Assembly: GCF_013186535.1 (NCBI RefSeq)
Contig: NZ_JABMCZ010000001.1
Span: forward strand, 124,001 to 188,000
Length of the DNA stretch: 64,000 nucleotides
Source: Nocardia terpenica
GTDB taxonomy: Bacteria; Actinomycetota; Actinomycetes; Mycobacteriales; Mycobacteriaceae
Direction of reading: 5' to 3'
The position numbers and the translations under genes were made by a program. The notes beneath the pieces were generated by a model, which did not search any database, was not told where the DNA came from, and worked only from the letters and a program-made list of their open reading frames with translations. Below are positions 8,012 through 16,434 of this stretch, one piece after another; position 1 is the stretch's first letter, and every line of letters starts with the position of its first letter.

Positions 8012-9082
8012 CTACTTGGGCGTCAACGGATTCGGCGGCGTCCGCGCGATCTCCATCGGCGTCGGCACGGTATTGCCGTGGGTGGCGGGGCGGGTGGGTT
8101 CGTGATCGGCGGCCAGCAGCCCGACCACCGTCGCCCCGAGGGTGGCCGTCACCGCCAGGGCCGCGACCAGCTTGCGCCGCGATACCGGCGTCGCCTTCGG
8201 GGGCCGCAGCGCGGGCATCGCCGAGAACCGCACGCCCCGCACCCGGCGCGCCGAGGGCAGCTGCGTCGCCATCAGGACCGCGCCGCGCGCCGAGACGAAT
8301 TCCGGTTCGGGGTCGTAGATCACCGGCAGATCCAGCAGCTGCGCCAGCGCGTCTCGAATGCCGGGATTGCGGGTGCAGCCGCCCAGCAGCGCCAGCCCCT
8401 GCGGAGCGACGCCCGTCTCCTCCAGCAGCTGCCGCACATACGACACCGAGTGATGGATTCCGGCGGCCACCAACTCGCCGAAGTCGCTGCGGGTCACCAC
8501 CATTCGCGTACCGGTCGCCGGATCGCCCACGGCCAGCACCGGGGTGGCCGACAGCGCCTCCTTGTAGGTGCGGCTGGTGGTCTTGTCGATGGTCACCCCG
8601 CCGTGCGCCAGGTGCCAGCGCAGCAGGGTGTCGTGGGCGTCGCCGCCCAGGACGGTGCTGTACCGGGCGGCCAGGATGGCGTCGGTGCGGCAGTCGGCCT
8701 CGGTGAGGGTCAGCCCCGCCGCACCCAGGTCGTAGAGCAGCACCGCGCCCTCGTCCGGCAGCTGACCGCTGAAGCGCAGGTAGCGCAGCTGCGCGAGCGG
8801 CTCGTCGACGATGGTCAGGCGGCTGCGCCCGGCCTCGGCGCGAATGGCATCGGCGTGCAGGGCGCAGCGGCAGGTGACCGCGATGCCGGTGATGAACTCG
8901 TCGCGCCGATCCGCCGACCGGCGCATGAGATCGATGGCCTCGAAGACCGCCTCCTCGACGCCCGCGCCGACCCGGCGCGCGACGGTGCAGCGGTCGATGG
9001 GGGGGAGGTGGGGCTGGTCGGAGTGCGTGAGCATGGCGCGTGCGCCTCCGGCGCCCGCCGATACCCCCAGTACCAGCACCAT
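8012..9082 (-). CDS. Hsp70/actin-fold ATPase-like membrane protein
   Basis: 356 residues from ATG 9082. The N-terminus MVLVLGVSAGAGGARAMLTH looks like the first nucleotide-binding strand of the Hsp70/actin fold, and VLLYDLGAAGLTLTEAD and ALLGGCTRNPGIRDAL correspond to the phosphate-2 and adenosine-binding segments of DnaK-like domains. There is no substrate-binding domain; instead the C-terminus has one membrane segment (about residues 310-330, LVAALAVTATLGATVVGLLA) and a Pro-rich tail. This layout is seen in actinobacterial Hsp70-like proteins near cell-wall genes. Upstream extension to 9292 gives implausible Cys/Arg-rich sequence. Client and function are unknown. Confidence 0.7.
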   Translation of the reverse strand: MVLVLGVSAGAGGARAMLTHSDQPHLPPIDRCTVARRVGAGVEEAVFEAIDLMRRSADRRDEFITGIAVTCRCALHADAIRAEAGRSRLTIVDEPLAQLRYLRFSGQLPDEGAVLLYDLGAAGLTLTEADCRTDAILAARYSTVLGGDAHDTLLRWHLAHGGVTIDKTTSRTYKEALSATPVLAVGDPATGTRMVVTRSDFGELVAAGIHHSVSYVRQLLEETGVAPQGLALLGGCTRNPGIRDALAQLLDLPVIYDPEPEFVSARGAVLMATQLPSARRVRGVRFSAMPALRPPKATPVSRRKLVAALAVTATLGATVVGLLAADHEPTRPATHGNTVPTPMEIARTPPNPLTPK

Positions 9083-9164
9083 GGGCTCAATGGTGAACCT
9101 TTTGTGTCCCGATGCCAAGCGGCTCGGCGGTAAGTCGCTGGCCGGATGCTGAAAGGTTATCGTG

Positions 9165-9701
9165 TCATGACCAGCGTGTCGGCGTGTCGCCCGTGTCGAA
9201 GTCGCCCGCGCCGCGGCGGAATTCGGACAGAAGTTGCAGCAGCAACTCCAACCGTTCGGGTGGTAGCCCCGGCCGCGCGAATACCCGCGCATTCAGCTCC
9301 GTTGTTGCCCTAGCGACCAGTTCGCGGCCCGCGTCGGTAATCTCGATCAGCGTTGCTCGGCGATCGCTGGGATGCGGTACTCGCCTGACCAGTTCGGCCG
9401 CCTCCAGACGATCGACGGTATTGGTGACACTGGTCGGATGCACCTGCAGGCGGGCGCTGGCCATCGTCATCGGCAGCGCGCCGGTCTTGCTGAACCCGAG
9501 CAGCATCAGCAACTCGTAGCGGGAGAAGGTGAGCCCGGTCGGCCGCAGCGCCTCGTCCACCCGCGCCATCACGATCTGCTGCGCCCGCACCAGCGAGGTC
9601 ACCGTCGCCATCCCGTCCGCGACCTCCTCCCACCCGTGGGCGATCCACTGCCGGTGGGCCTCCTCGATGGGATCCAGCGGAAGCGGTCGGGGTGTGGCCA
9701 T
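9165..9701 (-). CDS. MarR-family transcriptional regulator
   Basis: 178 residues, ATG 9701. The winged helix-turn-helix is visible from about residue 58: LTFSRYELLMLLGFSKTGAL, then the recognition region ARLQVHPTSVTNTVDRLEAA and the wing RVPHPSDRRATLIEITDAGR. N- and C-terminal helices would form the dimer interface. The nearest other genes are the Hsp70-like gene (downstream on the same strand, 82 bases away) and tRNA-Cys; neither reveals the target or ligand. MarR proteins usually respond to small phenolic or oxidative signals. Confidence 0.9.
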   Translation of the reverse strand: MATPRPLPLDPIEEAHRQWIAHGWEEVADGMATVTSLVRAQQIVMARVDEALRPTGLTFSRYELLMLLGFSKTGALPMTMASARLQVHPTSVTNTVDRLEAAELVRRVPHPSDRRATLIEITDAGRELVARATTELNARVFARPGLPPERLELLLQLLSEFRRGAGDFDTGDTPTRWS

Positions 9702-9832
9702 GTGTCGATTCTATGGGTGGGCGAACATACCGGTCGTCGGCTCGCCCCATTCGGCGGTTCGCCGCGGCAATGCGATCACGCTGACTGCAACTGTTCGCCC
9801 CGCGCCGGCCACCGGCCATGATTGATTCCGTT

Positions 9833-9903
9833 GCGGGCGTGACTGAGTGGCTAGGTACCGGTCTGCAAAACCGTTTACGCGGGTTCGAATCCCGCCGCTC
9901 GCT
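9833..9903 (+). tRNA. tRNA-Cys (GCA)
   Basis: The 71-base cloverleaf has acceptor GCGGGCG (9833-9839) pairing with CGCTCGC (9896-9902, one G-T pair), T-arm GCGGGTTCGAATCCCGC and anticodon GCA at 9865-9867. The discriminator base 9903 is T, as expected for cysteine tRNA. The 3' CCA is not encoded (CCG follows). The convergent phosphoesterase stop lies only seven bases away. Confidence 0.95.
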
Positions 9904-9909
9904 CCGGAT

Positions 9910-11331
9910 TCAGGTCAGGCCCGAAAGGTCGCGCGGGACAACGTGATTGCGGTCGGCGGTGGTGCCGAGGGTGTATTCGGGGAACAGGCCCAGGTATTCG
10001 GCGCGGGAGCGGGTGCTCCAGCGGCGGGCGTAGGGGGTGCGGGTCTTGTAGAAATTGGCGGTGTAGCCGCCCTCGTAGAGGCGGAGCAGCGTGTAGCCGC
10101 CCGGATATTCCTTGACCGCCGCGACTTCCAGGAATTCCACGTCGAGCGGGAGGTCGGGGCGGGTGCGGCGGTTGCGGTGGGTATGGCCGCTGTGATGCAG
10201 GAAGACGCCGGGGGCAGACCGGTACAGCGTCTGCAGTTCGGTGGCATCGGCGCGGTCGAGGACGAAATCGGGTCCGGCGAGGTTGGAGACGCCGGACTCG
10301 AAGGTCACCGGGTGATGTCCGAAAACCAGTGTGGGACGGTCGGGATCGGCGCGCAGGATCTCCCGGAGGCGATCCAGTTGGGGCCGGTCGATCATGCCGC
10401 CCGCGCCGTCGAGCTCGGTGGTGTCCAGGCCGAGTAGCCGCAGCCCGCCGAGTTCGTGCTCGGTCAATTCGCCTCGGGGCAGGAAGGATTCGCCCCAGCA
10501 GTCGTGATGGTCGGCATCGGCCACCGGCGGGCAGGCGGCGTAGTCCGCGCCCACGTGCGGGCGGTCGTGATTGCCGCGCGCCGCGAACCAGTCCCGGTTC
10601 ATCGCACCCCAGGTATCCAAATGCGCTCGGACGCCGCGGGATTGGCCGGGCGTGGCCTCCGCGGTGAGGTCGCCCGCCACGATCAGGTGGTCCGCGCCGC
10701 GGTCCGGCCTGCGCAGGTCGTCGAGCAGGGCCGCCAGCATCACCTCCGGATACGGCGGCAGGCCCGGCTCCTGGCTCACCCCGGGCGGCTGCCCGGCCGC
10801 GATGAGCCCGGCCACCTCCTCCCCGAAGTGCACGTCGTTGCTCAGCGCCAGCGTGCGCAGCAGCCGGCCCGGCGGCGGGGTGGCGGTGGTGAACCGCCCG
10901 GTGCATTCGGGCGTGCCCGGCATCCGGGTCACGAGATTGGCCGCGGGCGTGGCGCGCACACCGTCGGACCACGCCTCGAAGCGGTAGGCCCGCCCCGGCT
11001 CGAGGCCGGTGACCTCGGCGTAGTGGTACGGCGTGCGCTCCGGATCGGCGGCGAAGACCGGATTCGCCGGGAGCGGCGCGTCGGCCGGACCCAGCCGGAC
11101 CTCGGTGCCCGCGTCCACGGGAACCGGCGCGCCGGAGGCGTCCGGCGCCAGCGTCGTCCAGGTCAGCACGACCGAGGTATCGGTGATCGTGACCACCTCG
11201 AGGTCCGTCGCGATCAGCGAATTCGCTTGGGCGCGAGCGGAACCCGGGCGGACGGCGGGCAGTAGCGGTAGGGCGGCGGCCAGGCTCAGGGCGCCCAGCA
11301 CCCGGCGGCGGTTCGGTCCACAGCAGCTCAT
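9910..11331 (-). CDS. Secreted calcineurin-like metallophosphoesterase
   Basis: 473 residues, ATG 11331. The N-terminus MSCCGPNRRRVLGALSLAAA with AVRPGSARA is a twin-arginine type signal. Residues about 40-145 form a fibronectin-III-like N-terminal domain typical of purple-acid-phosphatase-like proteins. The catalytic domain shows the dinuclear-metal motifs in order: NDVHFGEE (DxH), VAGDLTAEA (GD), ARGNHDRP (GNHD), VFGHHPVT and SGHTHRN. It should hydrolyse a phosphate mono- or diester outside the membrane; the substrate is unknown. Divergent from the iron transporter operon; the two share the interval 11332-11466. Confidence 0.88.
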   Translation of the reverse strand: MSCCGPNRRRVLGALSLAAALPLLPAVRPGSARAQANSLIATDLEVVTITDTSVVLTWTTLAPDASGAPVPVDAGTEVRLGPADAPLPANPVFAADPERTPYHYAEVTGLEPGRAYRFEAWSDGVRATPAANLVTRMPGTPECTGRFTTATPPPGRLLRTLALSNDVHFGEEVAGLIAAGQPPGVSQEPGLPPYPEVMLAALLDDLRRPDRGADHLIVAGDLTAEATPGQSRGVRAHLDTWGAMNRDWFAARGNHDRPHVGADYAACPPVADADHHDCWGESFLPRGELTEHELGGLRLLGLDTTELDGAGGMIDRPQLDRLREILRADPDRPTLVFGHHPVTFESGVSNLAGPDFVLDRADATELQTLYRSAPGVFLHHSGHTHRNRRTRPDLPLDVEFLEVAAVKEYPGGYTLLRLYEGGYTANFYKTRTPYARRWSTRSRAEYLGLFPEYTLGTTADRNHVVPRDLSGLT

Positions 11332-11415
11332 GAGGTCCCCTGGTGGCAGGTCGTAGGCCCGTCAGCACCATACCGATTCGGGGCCGCGGCGGCAGCGCGA
11401 CGTACCACCGGGTAC

Positions 11416-11430
11416 GTTGGTTAGCCAACC
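11416..11430. promoter_or_regulatory. Dyad upstream of the iron transporter, possible iron-repressor box
   Basis: GTTGGTTAGCCAACC contains the perfect arms GTTGG/CCAAC and an overlapping GGTT/AACC dyad. It resembles the DtxR/IdeR core GGTTAGGCTAACC with one base missing. The position, 37 bases before the substrate-binding gene, suits an operator; iron control is inference from context. Confidence 0.35.
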
Positions 11431-11466
11431 CTCATGCTGAGGTATCCGGTTCGGAAAGGAACGGCT

Positions 11467-12489
11467 ATGGCGGCGACCCGTTGGAAATTGGTCACCGGGG
11501 CATTCGCCGTGTTCGCCGTGCTCGCGGCGACCACGGCGTGCTCGAACTCGTCGAAGGACGAGAACGAGATCCTGGTCTACAACGCGCAGCACGAATCGCT
11601 GACCAAGGAGTGGGCCGACGCGTTCACCAAGGAGACCGGCATCAAGGTCACCCTGCGCAACGGCGGCGACACCGATCTGGCCAATCAGCTGGTGGCCGAG
11701 GGCAGCAACTCGCCCGCCGACGTCTTCCTGACCGAGAACTCCCCGGCCATGAGCCTGGTCGAGAACGCGGGCCTGTTCGCCGATCTGGACCCCGACACGC
11801 TGGCGCAGGTGCCCGAGCAGTACCGCCCGTCGACGGGCAAGTGGACCGGCATCGCCGCCCGCTCGACGGTGTTCGTCTACAACAAGGCCAAGCTCCCCGC
11901 CGACCGGCTGCCCGCCTCGCTGCTGGATCTGGCGCAGCCGCAATGGAAGGGCCGCTGGACCGCGGGCACCTCCGGCGCGGACTTCCAGGCCATCGTGGCC
12001 GCGCTGCTGGAGCTGAAGGGCGAGGACGCCACCCGCGCCTGGCTGAAGGGCATGAAGGACAACGCCCCCGCCTCGCAGAACAACACCACCGCCATGAAGG
12101 CGGTGAACACCGGCCAGTTCGACGGCGCGGTGATCTATCACTACTACTGGTACCGCGACCAGGCCGCGACCAAGGAGAACAGCGCCAACACCGCGCTGCA
12201 CTACTTCAAGAACAACGACCCCGGCGCCTTCGTCTCCACTTCCGGTGGCGGCGTGCTGAAGTCGAGCAAGAAGTCGGCCGCGGCACAGAAATTCGTCAAG
12301 TTCATCACCGGTAGGGCGGGTCAGCAGGTGCTGCACGACGGCACCTCCATGGAGTATCCGGTCGCGGCCGGTGTGCCCGCGAATCCGGCGCTGCCGCCGC
12401 TGGACAGCCTGCAGGCGCCGAAGCTGGATCCGAGCAAGCTGGACGCGAAGAAGGTGCACCAATTGATGACCGAGGCGGGTCTGCTGTAG
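11467..12489 (+). CDS. Ferric iron ABC transporter, substrate-binding lipoprotein
   Basis: 340 residues from ATG 11467, chosen for the strong GGAAAGGA at about 11453-11460. The signal ends at the lipobox TTAC in FAVLAATTACSNSS. It belongs to the FbpA/FutA periplasmic-binding fold: EILVYNAQHESLTKEWADAF at the mature N-terminus, ARSTVFVYNK in the hinge, and the iron-coordinating tyrosines in VIYHYYWYRDQ (about residues 223-233). The two genes behind it encode the permease and ATPase, so the locus is a complete Fe3+ importer that delivers iron from outside the membrane. Probably repressed by iron through the dyad at 11416-11430. Confidence 0.9.
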   Translation: MAATRWKLVTGAFAVFAVLAATTACSNSSKDENEILVYNAQHESLTKEWADAFTKETGIKVTLRNGGDTDLANQLVAEGSNSPADVFLTENSPAMSLVENAGLFADLDPDTLAQVPEQYRPSTGKWTGIAARSTVFVYNKAKLPADRLPASLLDLAQPQWKGRWTAGTSGADFQAIVAALLELKGEDATRAWLKGMKDNAPASQNNTTAMKAVNTGQFDGAVIYHYYWYRDQAATKENSANTALHYFKNNDPGAFVSTSGGGVLKSSKKSAAAQKFVKFITGRAGQQVLHDGTSMEYPVAAGVPANPALPPLDSLQAPKLDPSKLDAKKVHQLMTEAGLL

Positions 12490-12491
12490 CC

Positions 12492-14042
12492 GTGGCCGTG
12501 CGCACCGCCGTGGTGGCCCGGGTCGGTCGGCCCGGACCGTTCGTCATCGGCGTCGCCCTGGTGCTGGTGGCGGCGACGTTCGTGCCGCTCGGGTACATCG
12601 TCTCCACCCTGTTCGACACCGGGCTGCCCGAGGCCGCGCGGCTGGTGTTCCGGCCCCGGGTCGGCGAATTGCTGCGCAACACCGCGAGTCTGGTGGCGAT
12701 CACCGTGCCGGTCTGCGTGGTGCTCGGCGTCGGGCTGGCCTGGGTGGTGGAGCGCACGACCCTGCCGGGCGCGAGCTGGTGGGGCCCGGCGCTGGCCGCC
12801 CCGCTGGCGGTCCCGGCCTTCGTGAACAGTTACGGCTGGGTGAGCGTGTTCCCCGCGCTGCACGGGTTGTGGGCCGGGGTGCTGATCACCACCATGTCGT
12901 ATTTCCCGCTGGTGTACCTGCCCGCCGCGGCCACGCTGCGGCGGCTGGATCCGGCGGTGGAGGAGTCCGCCCGCGCGCTGGGTTCGGGGCCGGTCGCGGT
13001 GTTCGCGCGAATCGTGCTGCCGCAGTTGCGGTTGGCGATCCTGGGCGGCGGGCTGCTCATCGCGCTGCATCTGCTCGCCGAGTACGGCGCGTTCGTGATG
13101 GTGCGCTTCGACACCTTCACCACCGCCATCTTCGAGCAGTATCAATCCAGTTTCGCCGGGGCCGCGGGCAGCATGCTGGCCGGTGTGCTGGTGCTGTGCT
13201 GCCTGGTGCTGCTGGCCGTGGAGGCGGGGGTGCGGGGCCGGGCGCGCTACGCCCGGGTGGGCGCGGGCGCGCCGCGGGCCGCGACCCGGGTTCGGCTGGG
13301 CTGGTTCGCGATTCCCGTGCTCGCGGTCCCGGCCGCGGTGATCGTGGCCGCGCTCGGGGTGCCGCTGTGGACGATCGTGCGCTGGCTGCGGATCGGCGGC
13401 GCGAAGGTGTGGGACGTCGGCGAGGTCGGCCGGTCGCTGGCGCAGACCCTGGGCCTGGCGGCCGCCGCGGCCGTGGTCACCACGCTGTGCGCGTTCCCGG
13501 TGGCCTGGATCGCGGTGCGGTCGCGCTCGGCGTTCGCGCGAATCGTGGAGGGCTGCAACTACATCACCAGCTCGCTGCCGGGCATCGTGATCGCGCTGGC
13601 CATGGTCACGGTGACCATCCGCTACCTGCCGGGCGTCTATCAGACCGCGGGCATGGTGCTGGCCGCCTACACGCTGATGTTCCTGCCGCGGGCGCTGGTG
13701 AGCGTGCGGGCCGGGCTGGCGCAGGTGCCGGTCGGGCTGGAGGAGATGTCGCGGGCGCTGGGGAAATCCGGTGCGGTGACATTCTTCCGGGTGACCGCGC
13801 GGCTCACCGCACCGGCCGCGGCCGCCGCGGCGGCGCTGGTGTTCGTCGCGGTGGCCACCGAGCTGACCGCCACACTGTTGCTGGCGCCCAACGGCACGCA
13901 CACGCTGGCGATGCAATTCTGGTCGCTGTCGGGCGAATTGGACTACGCGGGCGCCGCGCCGTACGCGCTGATCATGATCGTGACCTCGATTCCCGTGACG
14001 TATCTGCTGTTCACTCGATCCAGGAAGGCGGCGGGTGTATGA
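12492..14042 (+). CDS. Ferric iron ABC transporter permease (fused two-half type)
   Basis: 516 residues, GTG start two bases after the preceding stop. Twelve or so hydrophobic segments fall in two homologous halves, each with the permease EAA-type loop: VEESARALGSGPVAVFARIV in the first half and LEEMSRALGKSGAVTFFRVT in the second. This tandem architecture is that of FbpB-type iron permeases, so one chain can make both halves of the channel. The two loops contact the ATPase encoded next, whose ATG overlaps this stop (14039-14042). Confidence 0.9.
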   Translation: MAVRTAVVARVGRPGPFVIGVALVLVAATFVPLGYIVSTLFDTGLPEAARLVFRPRVGELLRNTASLVAITVPVCVVLGVGLAWVVERTTLPGASWWGPALAAPLAVPAFVNSYGWVSVFPALHGLWAGVLITTMSYFPLVYLPAAATLRRLDPAVEESARALGSGPVAVFARIVLPQLRLAILGGGLLIALHLLAEYGAFVMVRFDTFTTAIFEQYQSSFAGAAGSMLAGVLVLCCLVLLAVEAGVRGRARYARVGAGAPRAATRVRLGWFAIPVLAVPAAVIVAALGVPLWTIVRWLRIGGAKVWDVGEVGRSLAQTLGLAAAAAVVTTLCAFPVAWIAVRSRSAFARIVEGCNYITSSLPGIVIALAMVTVTIRYLPGVYQTAGMVLAAYTLMFLPRALVSVRAGLAQVPVGLEEMSRALGKSGAVTFFRVTARLTAPAAAAAAALVFVAVATELTATLLLAPNGTHTLAMQFWSLSGELDYAGAAPYALIMIVTSIPVTYLLFTRSRKAAGV

Positions 14043-15121
14043 GTCGTCTTGTCGTCAGCGATGTTTCCAAGTCGTTCGGGCCCACCCGCGTGCTGGGCGG
14101 CCTCAGCCTGGAGGTGGCCGACGGCGGCACGACGGCGGTGGTCGGCTCCTCCGGATGCGGCAAGACGACGCTGCTGCGGGTGATCGCCGGATTCGAGGCG
14201 CCGGACGCGGGATCGGTGGCGATCGGCGGGGAAACCGTTGCCCGCGACCGCTTCTGCAAGCCGCCGCACCGCCGCAATGTCGGCTATGTCGCCCAGGACG
14301 GGGCGCTGTTCCCGCACCTGACCGTCGGCCGGAACATCGCCTACGGACTGCCCGGCGTGGGGCGCGGGCGGCACCGGCAGCGGGTGGCCGAACTGCTGGA
14401 GATGGTCTCGCTGGACGCCTCCTACGCGGCGCGGCGGCCGCACGAGTTGTCCGGCGGTCAGCAGCAGCGGGTCGCGCTGGCCCGGGCGCTGGCCCGCCGC
14501 CCCGACGTGATGCTGCTGGACGAGCCGTTCAGCGCCTTGGACACCGGGCTGCGGGCCGCGACCCGGCAGGCGGTGGCCGCGACCCTGCGCGCGGCCGGGA
14601 TGACCAGCATCCTGGTCACTCACGACCAGGAGGAGGCGCTGTCGTTCGCCGACCAGGTCGCCGTCATGCGCGACGGCACGTTCACCCAGGTCGGCGCGCC
14701 CGACCGGGTCTACGCCGCCCCGGCCGACCTGTTCACCGCCCGCTTCCTCGGCGACTGCGTCCTGCTGGACGGCGTCGTCGAACGGGGCGTCGCCACCAGC
14801 GCGCTCGGGCCCGTTCCGGTGCGCCCGGGCGCGCCCGGCGGCCTGGTCACCATGATGCTGCGCCCGGAACAGCTTGTCGCCCACGCCGTTTCCGAGGTCG
14901 GCACCGGCACCGGGATCGTGCGCGGGACCGAATTCCGCGGGGCCGACGTCCTGCTCACCATCCACCTCGACAACCAGGCCGCCGACCCGATCCGGGTGCG
15001 CCGGGTCAGCGTCGGCGCGCCCGCCGTCGGCGACCGGGTGCGGCTGGAAGTCCTCGGCGCCGCGGTCGCTTTCGCCCCCGAGTCCGGCCCGGACGCGGGC
15101 GACGCGGTCCGCGCCGCCTGA
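14039..15121 (+). CDS. Ferric iron ABC transporter ATP-binding protein
   Basis: 360 residues, ATG 14039 in ATGA overlap with the permease. Walker A is GSSGCGKTT (about residues 36-44), Q-loop region VGYVAQDGALFPHLTVGRNI, signature LSGGQQQRVALARAL, Walker B DVMLLDEPFSALD and switch histidine THDQEEALSF. The C-terminal 130 residues form the extra OB/TOBE-like domain (VTMMLRPEQLV) of FbpC-type subunits, which in this class can have regulatory roles. It energises the iron uptake made by the two preceding genes. It is the last gene of the operon. Confidence 0.92.
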   Translation: MSRLVVSDVSKSFGPTRVLGGLSLEVADGGTTAVVGSSGCGKTTLLRVIAGFEAPDAGSVAIGGETVARDRFCKPPHRRNVGYVAQDGALFPHLTVGRNIAYGLPGVGRGRHRQRVAELLEMVSLDASYAARRPHELSGGQQQRVALARALARRPDVMLLDEPFSALDTGLRAATRQAVAATLRAAGMTSILVTHDQEEALSFADQVAVMRDGTFTQVGAPDRVYAAPADLFTARFLGDCVLLDGVVERGVATSALGPVPVRPGAPGGLVTMMLRPEQLVAHAVSEVGTGTGIVRGTEFRGADVLLTIHLDNQAADPIRVRRVSVGAPAVGDRVRLEVLGAAVAFAPESGPDAGDAVRAA

Positions 15122-15158
15122 CGCGTTCACTCGTCGCGTTCTGTCCTCACACCTGTCC

Positions 15159-15208
15159 GGTGATCCTTGTCACCATGGTGGAGTCCGTTGCGCCGCATCG
15201 GACTCCAC
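15159..15208. promoter_or_regulatory. Two inverted repeats before the monooxygenase gene
   Basis: GGTGA (15159-15163)/TCACC (15170-15174) is followed by the perfect 10-bp pair GTGGAGTCCG (15178-15187) and CGGACTCCAC (15199-15208) with an 11-base loop. No T-tract follows. Either the end of the iron operon or an operator for the monooxygenase 38 bases downstream. Confidence 0.4.
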
Positions 15209-15245
15209 GGGGACCACCAGTCGAATCGGCTAGCGGAGCGACAGT

Positions 15246-16382
15246 ATGAACGCAGGTTCGACCGTGTGGAAGGAGGGGAGCTCGGCGATGGTGATCGGAG
15301 GGGGAGTCGCCGGGACGGTGGCGGCGTTGGCGTTGACTCGGGCGGGAATCCGGGCGCATATCTACGAGGCGCATCCCGCGGTGGCCCATGGGGCGGGGGG
15401 CTATCTGAGTCTGGCGCCCAACGGATTCGACGCGCTGAAGGCAATCGGCGCGGACGAGGTCGTGGGGGCATGGGGGTTGCCCGTGCCCACCACGATCATG
15501 GTCGACGGCGCGGGCACGATGTTGTCGACCGTCGCCGGGGTCGACGGTGTGCCGCCGACCCTGGTGCTCACCCGGGCGCAATTGCTCGGCAGCCTTGTCG
15601 AGCACGTGATGTCGCGCGGCATTCCGTACAGCCTCGGCAAGCGGCTGATCGGCGTCACGGAGACCGAGTCGGGGGTGGTGGCGCACTTCGCCGATGGCAC
15701 CGTGGCGCACGGCGACGTGCTGATCGGGGCCGACGGCATCCGGTCCACGGTCCGCACGGTGATCGACGCCGCCGCGCCGGGGCCGGTGTACGCGGGTGCG
15801 CTGGGTTTCGCGGGGATCGCGGCCAACAGCGGCGCCCATGCCGAACCGGGGGCGATGCACGTCACGCGGGGGAGTGTGGCGCTGGGCTACTGGGGGTTCC
15901 CGGACGGGTGCGTCGGCTGGCTCGCGACGCTACCGAGCCCGTCCCCGATGAGTGCGGAGGAGGTGGCCGAAACATCGCCCGCGCGTTGGCTTTCCCGGCT
16001 GCGGGCGCACTACGCGGACCACTGTCCGGGCGCGGACCTGATCGCCCGGACCGACCCGGCCGGCCTGATGATGGTCGGCGCCCTGGAACGGCTGCCCGCC
16101 GTGCCCCGGTGGTATCGGGGACGGATGGTGCTCCTCGGCGATGCCGCGCACGCGCCGTCGCCGGATTCCGGGCAGGGCGCCGCGCTGGCGATCGAGAGCG
16201 CCGTCGAACTCGCCCGCTGCCTTCGAGACCTACCGCCCGCCGCTGCCTTCCCTGCCTATGAGGCATGCCGGCGGGAACGGGTCGAGTCCGTCGCGGACCT
16301 CGTGGACGTGACGGATCGCGCCGCTGTGGGACACCACATCGATTGGGAGGCGCCGGTCGCCGCGGTTCAGCGGACCGGGTGA
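15246..16382 (+). CDS. FAD-dependent monooxygenase (PHBH class)
   Basis: 378 residues from ATG 15246; ATG 15288 is a second option close to the fold start. The class A flavoprotein hydroxylase motifs are present: the GxGxxG motif MVIGGGVAGTVAALAL (residues about 15-30), the DG motif GDVLIGADGIRSTVR (about 158-172) and the GD motif GDAAHAPSPDSGQGAALAIE (about 298-317). It would use NAD(P)H and O2 to hydroxylate or epoxidise a small organic substrate. The neighbouring AraC and TetR genes suggest substrate-dependent control. Placement after the iron transporter is probably incidental. Confidence 0.88.
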   Translation: MNAGSTVWKEGSSAMVIGGGVAGTVAALALTRAGIRAHIYEAHPAVAHGAGGYLSLAPNGFDALKAIGADEVVGAWGLPVPTTIMVDGAGTMLSTVAGVDGVPPTLVLTRAQLLGSLVEHVMSRGIPYSLGKRLIGVTETESGVVAHFADGTVAHGDVLIGADGIRSTVRTVIDAAAPGPVYAGALGFAGIAANSGAHAEPGAMHVTRGSVALGYWGFPDGCVGWLATLPSPSPMSAEEVAETSPARWLSRLRAHYADHCPGADLIARTDPAGLMMVGALERLPAVPRWYRGRMVLLGDAAHAPSPDSGQGAALAIESAVELARCLRDLPPAAAFPAYEACRRERVESVADLVDVTDRAAVGHHIDWEAPVAAVQRTG

Positions 16383-16434
16383 TCGTCGACGAAGGGTGCG
16401 TTGCGGTGGGGGCCGGCGGTGGTGGACGCCGGAC

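Noticed and set aside
9833..11331. Integration site at tRNA-Cys
   Set aside because: The phosphoesterase begins right after the tRNA but no integrase, tRNA 3' duplicate or compositional shift is visible.
12321..13916. 531-codon minus-strand frame
   Set aside because: Shadow of the iron permease; Gln/His/Arg-rich and low-complexity.
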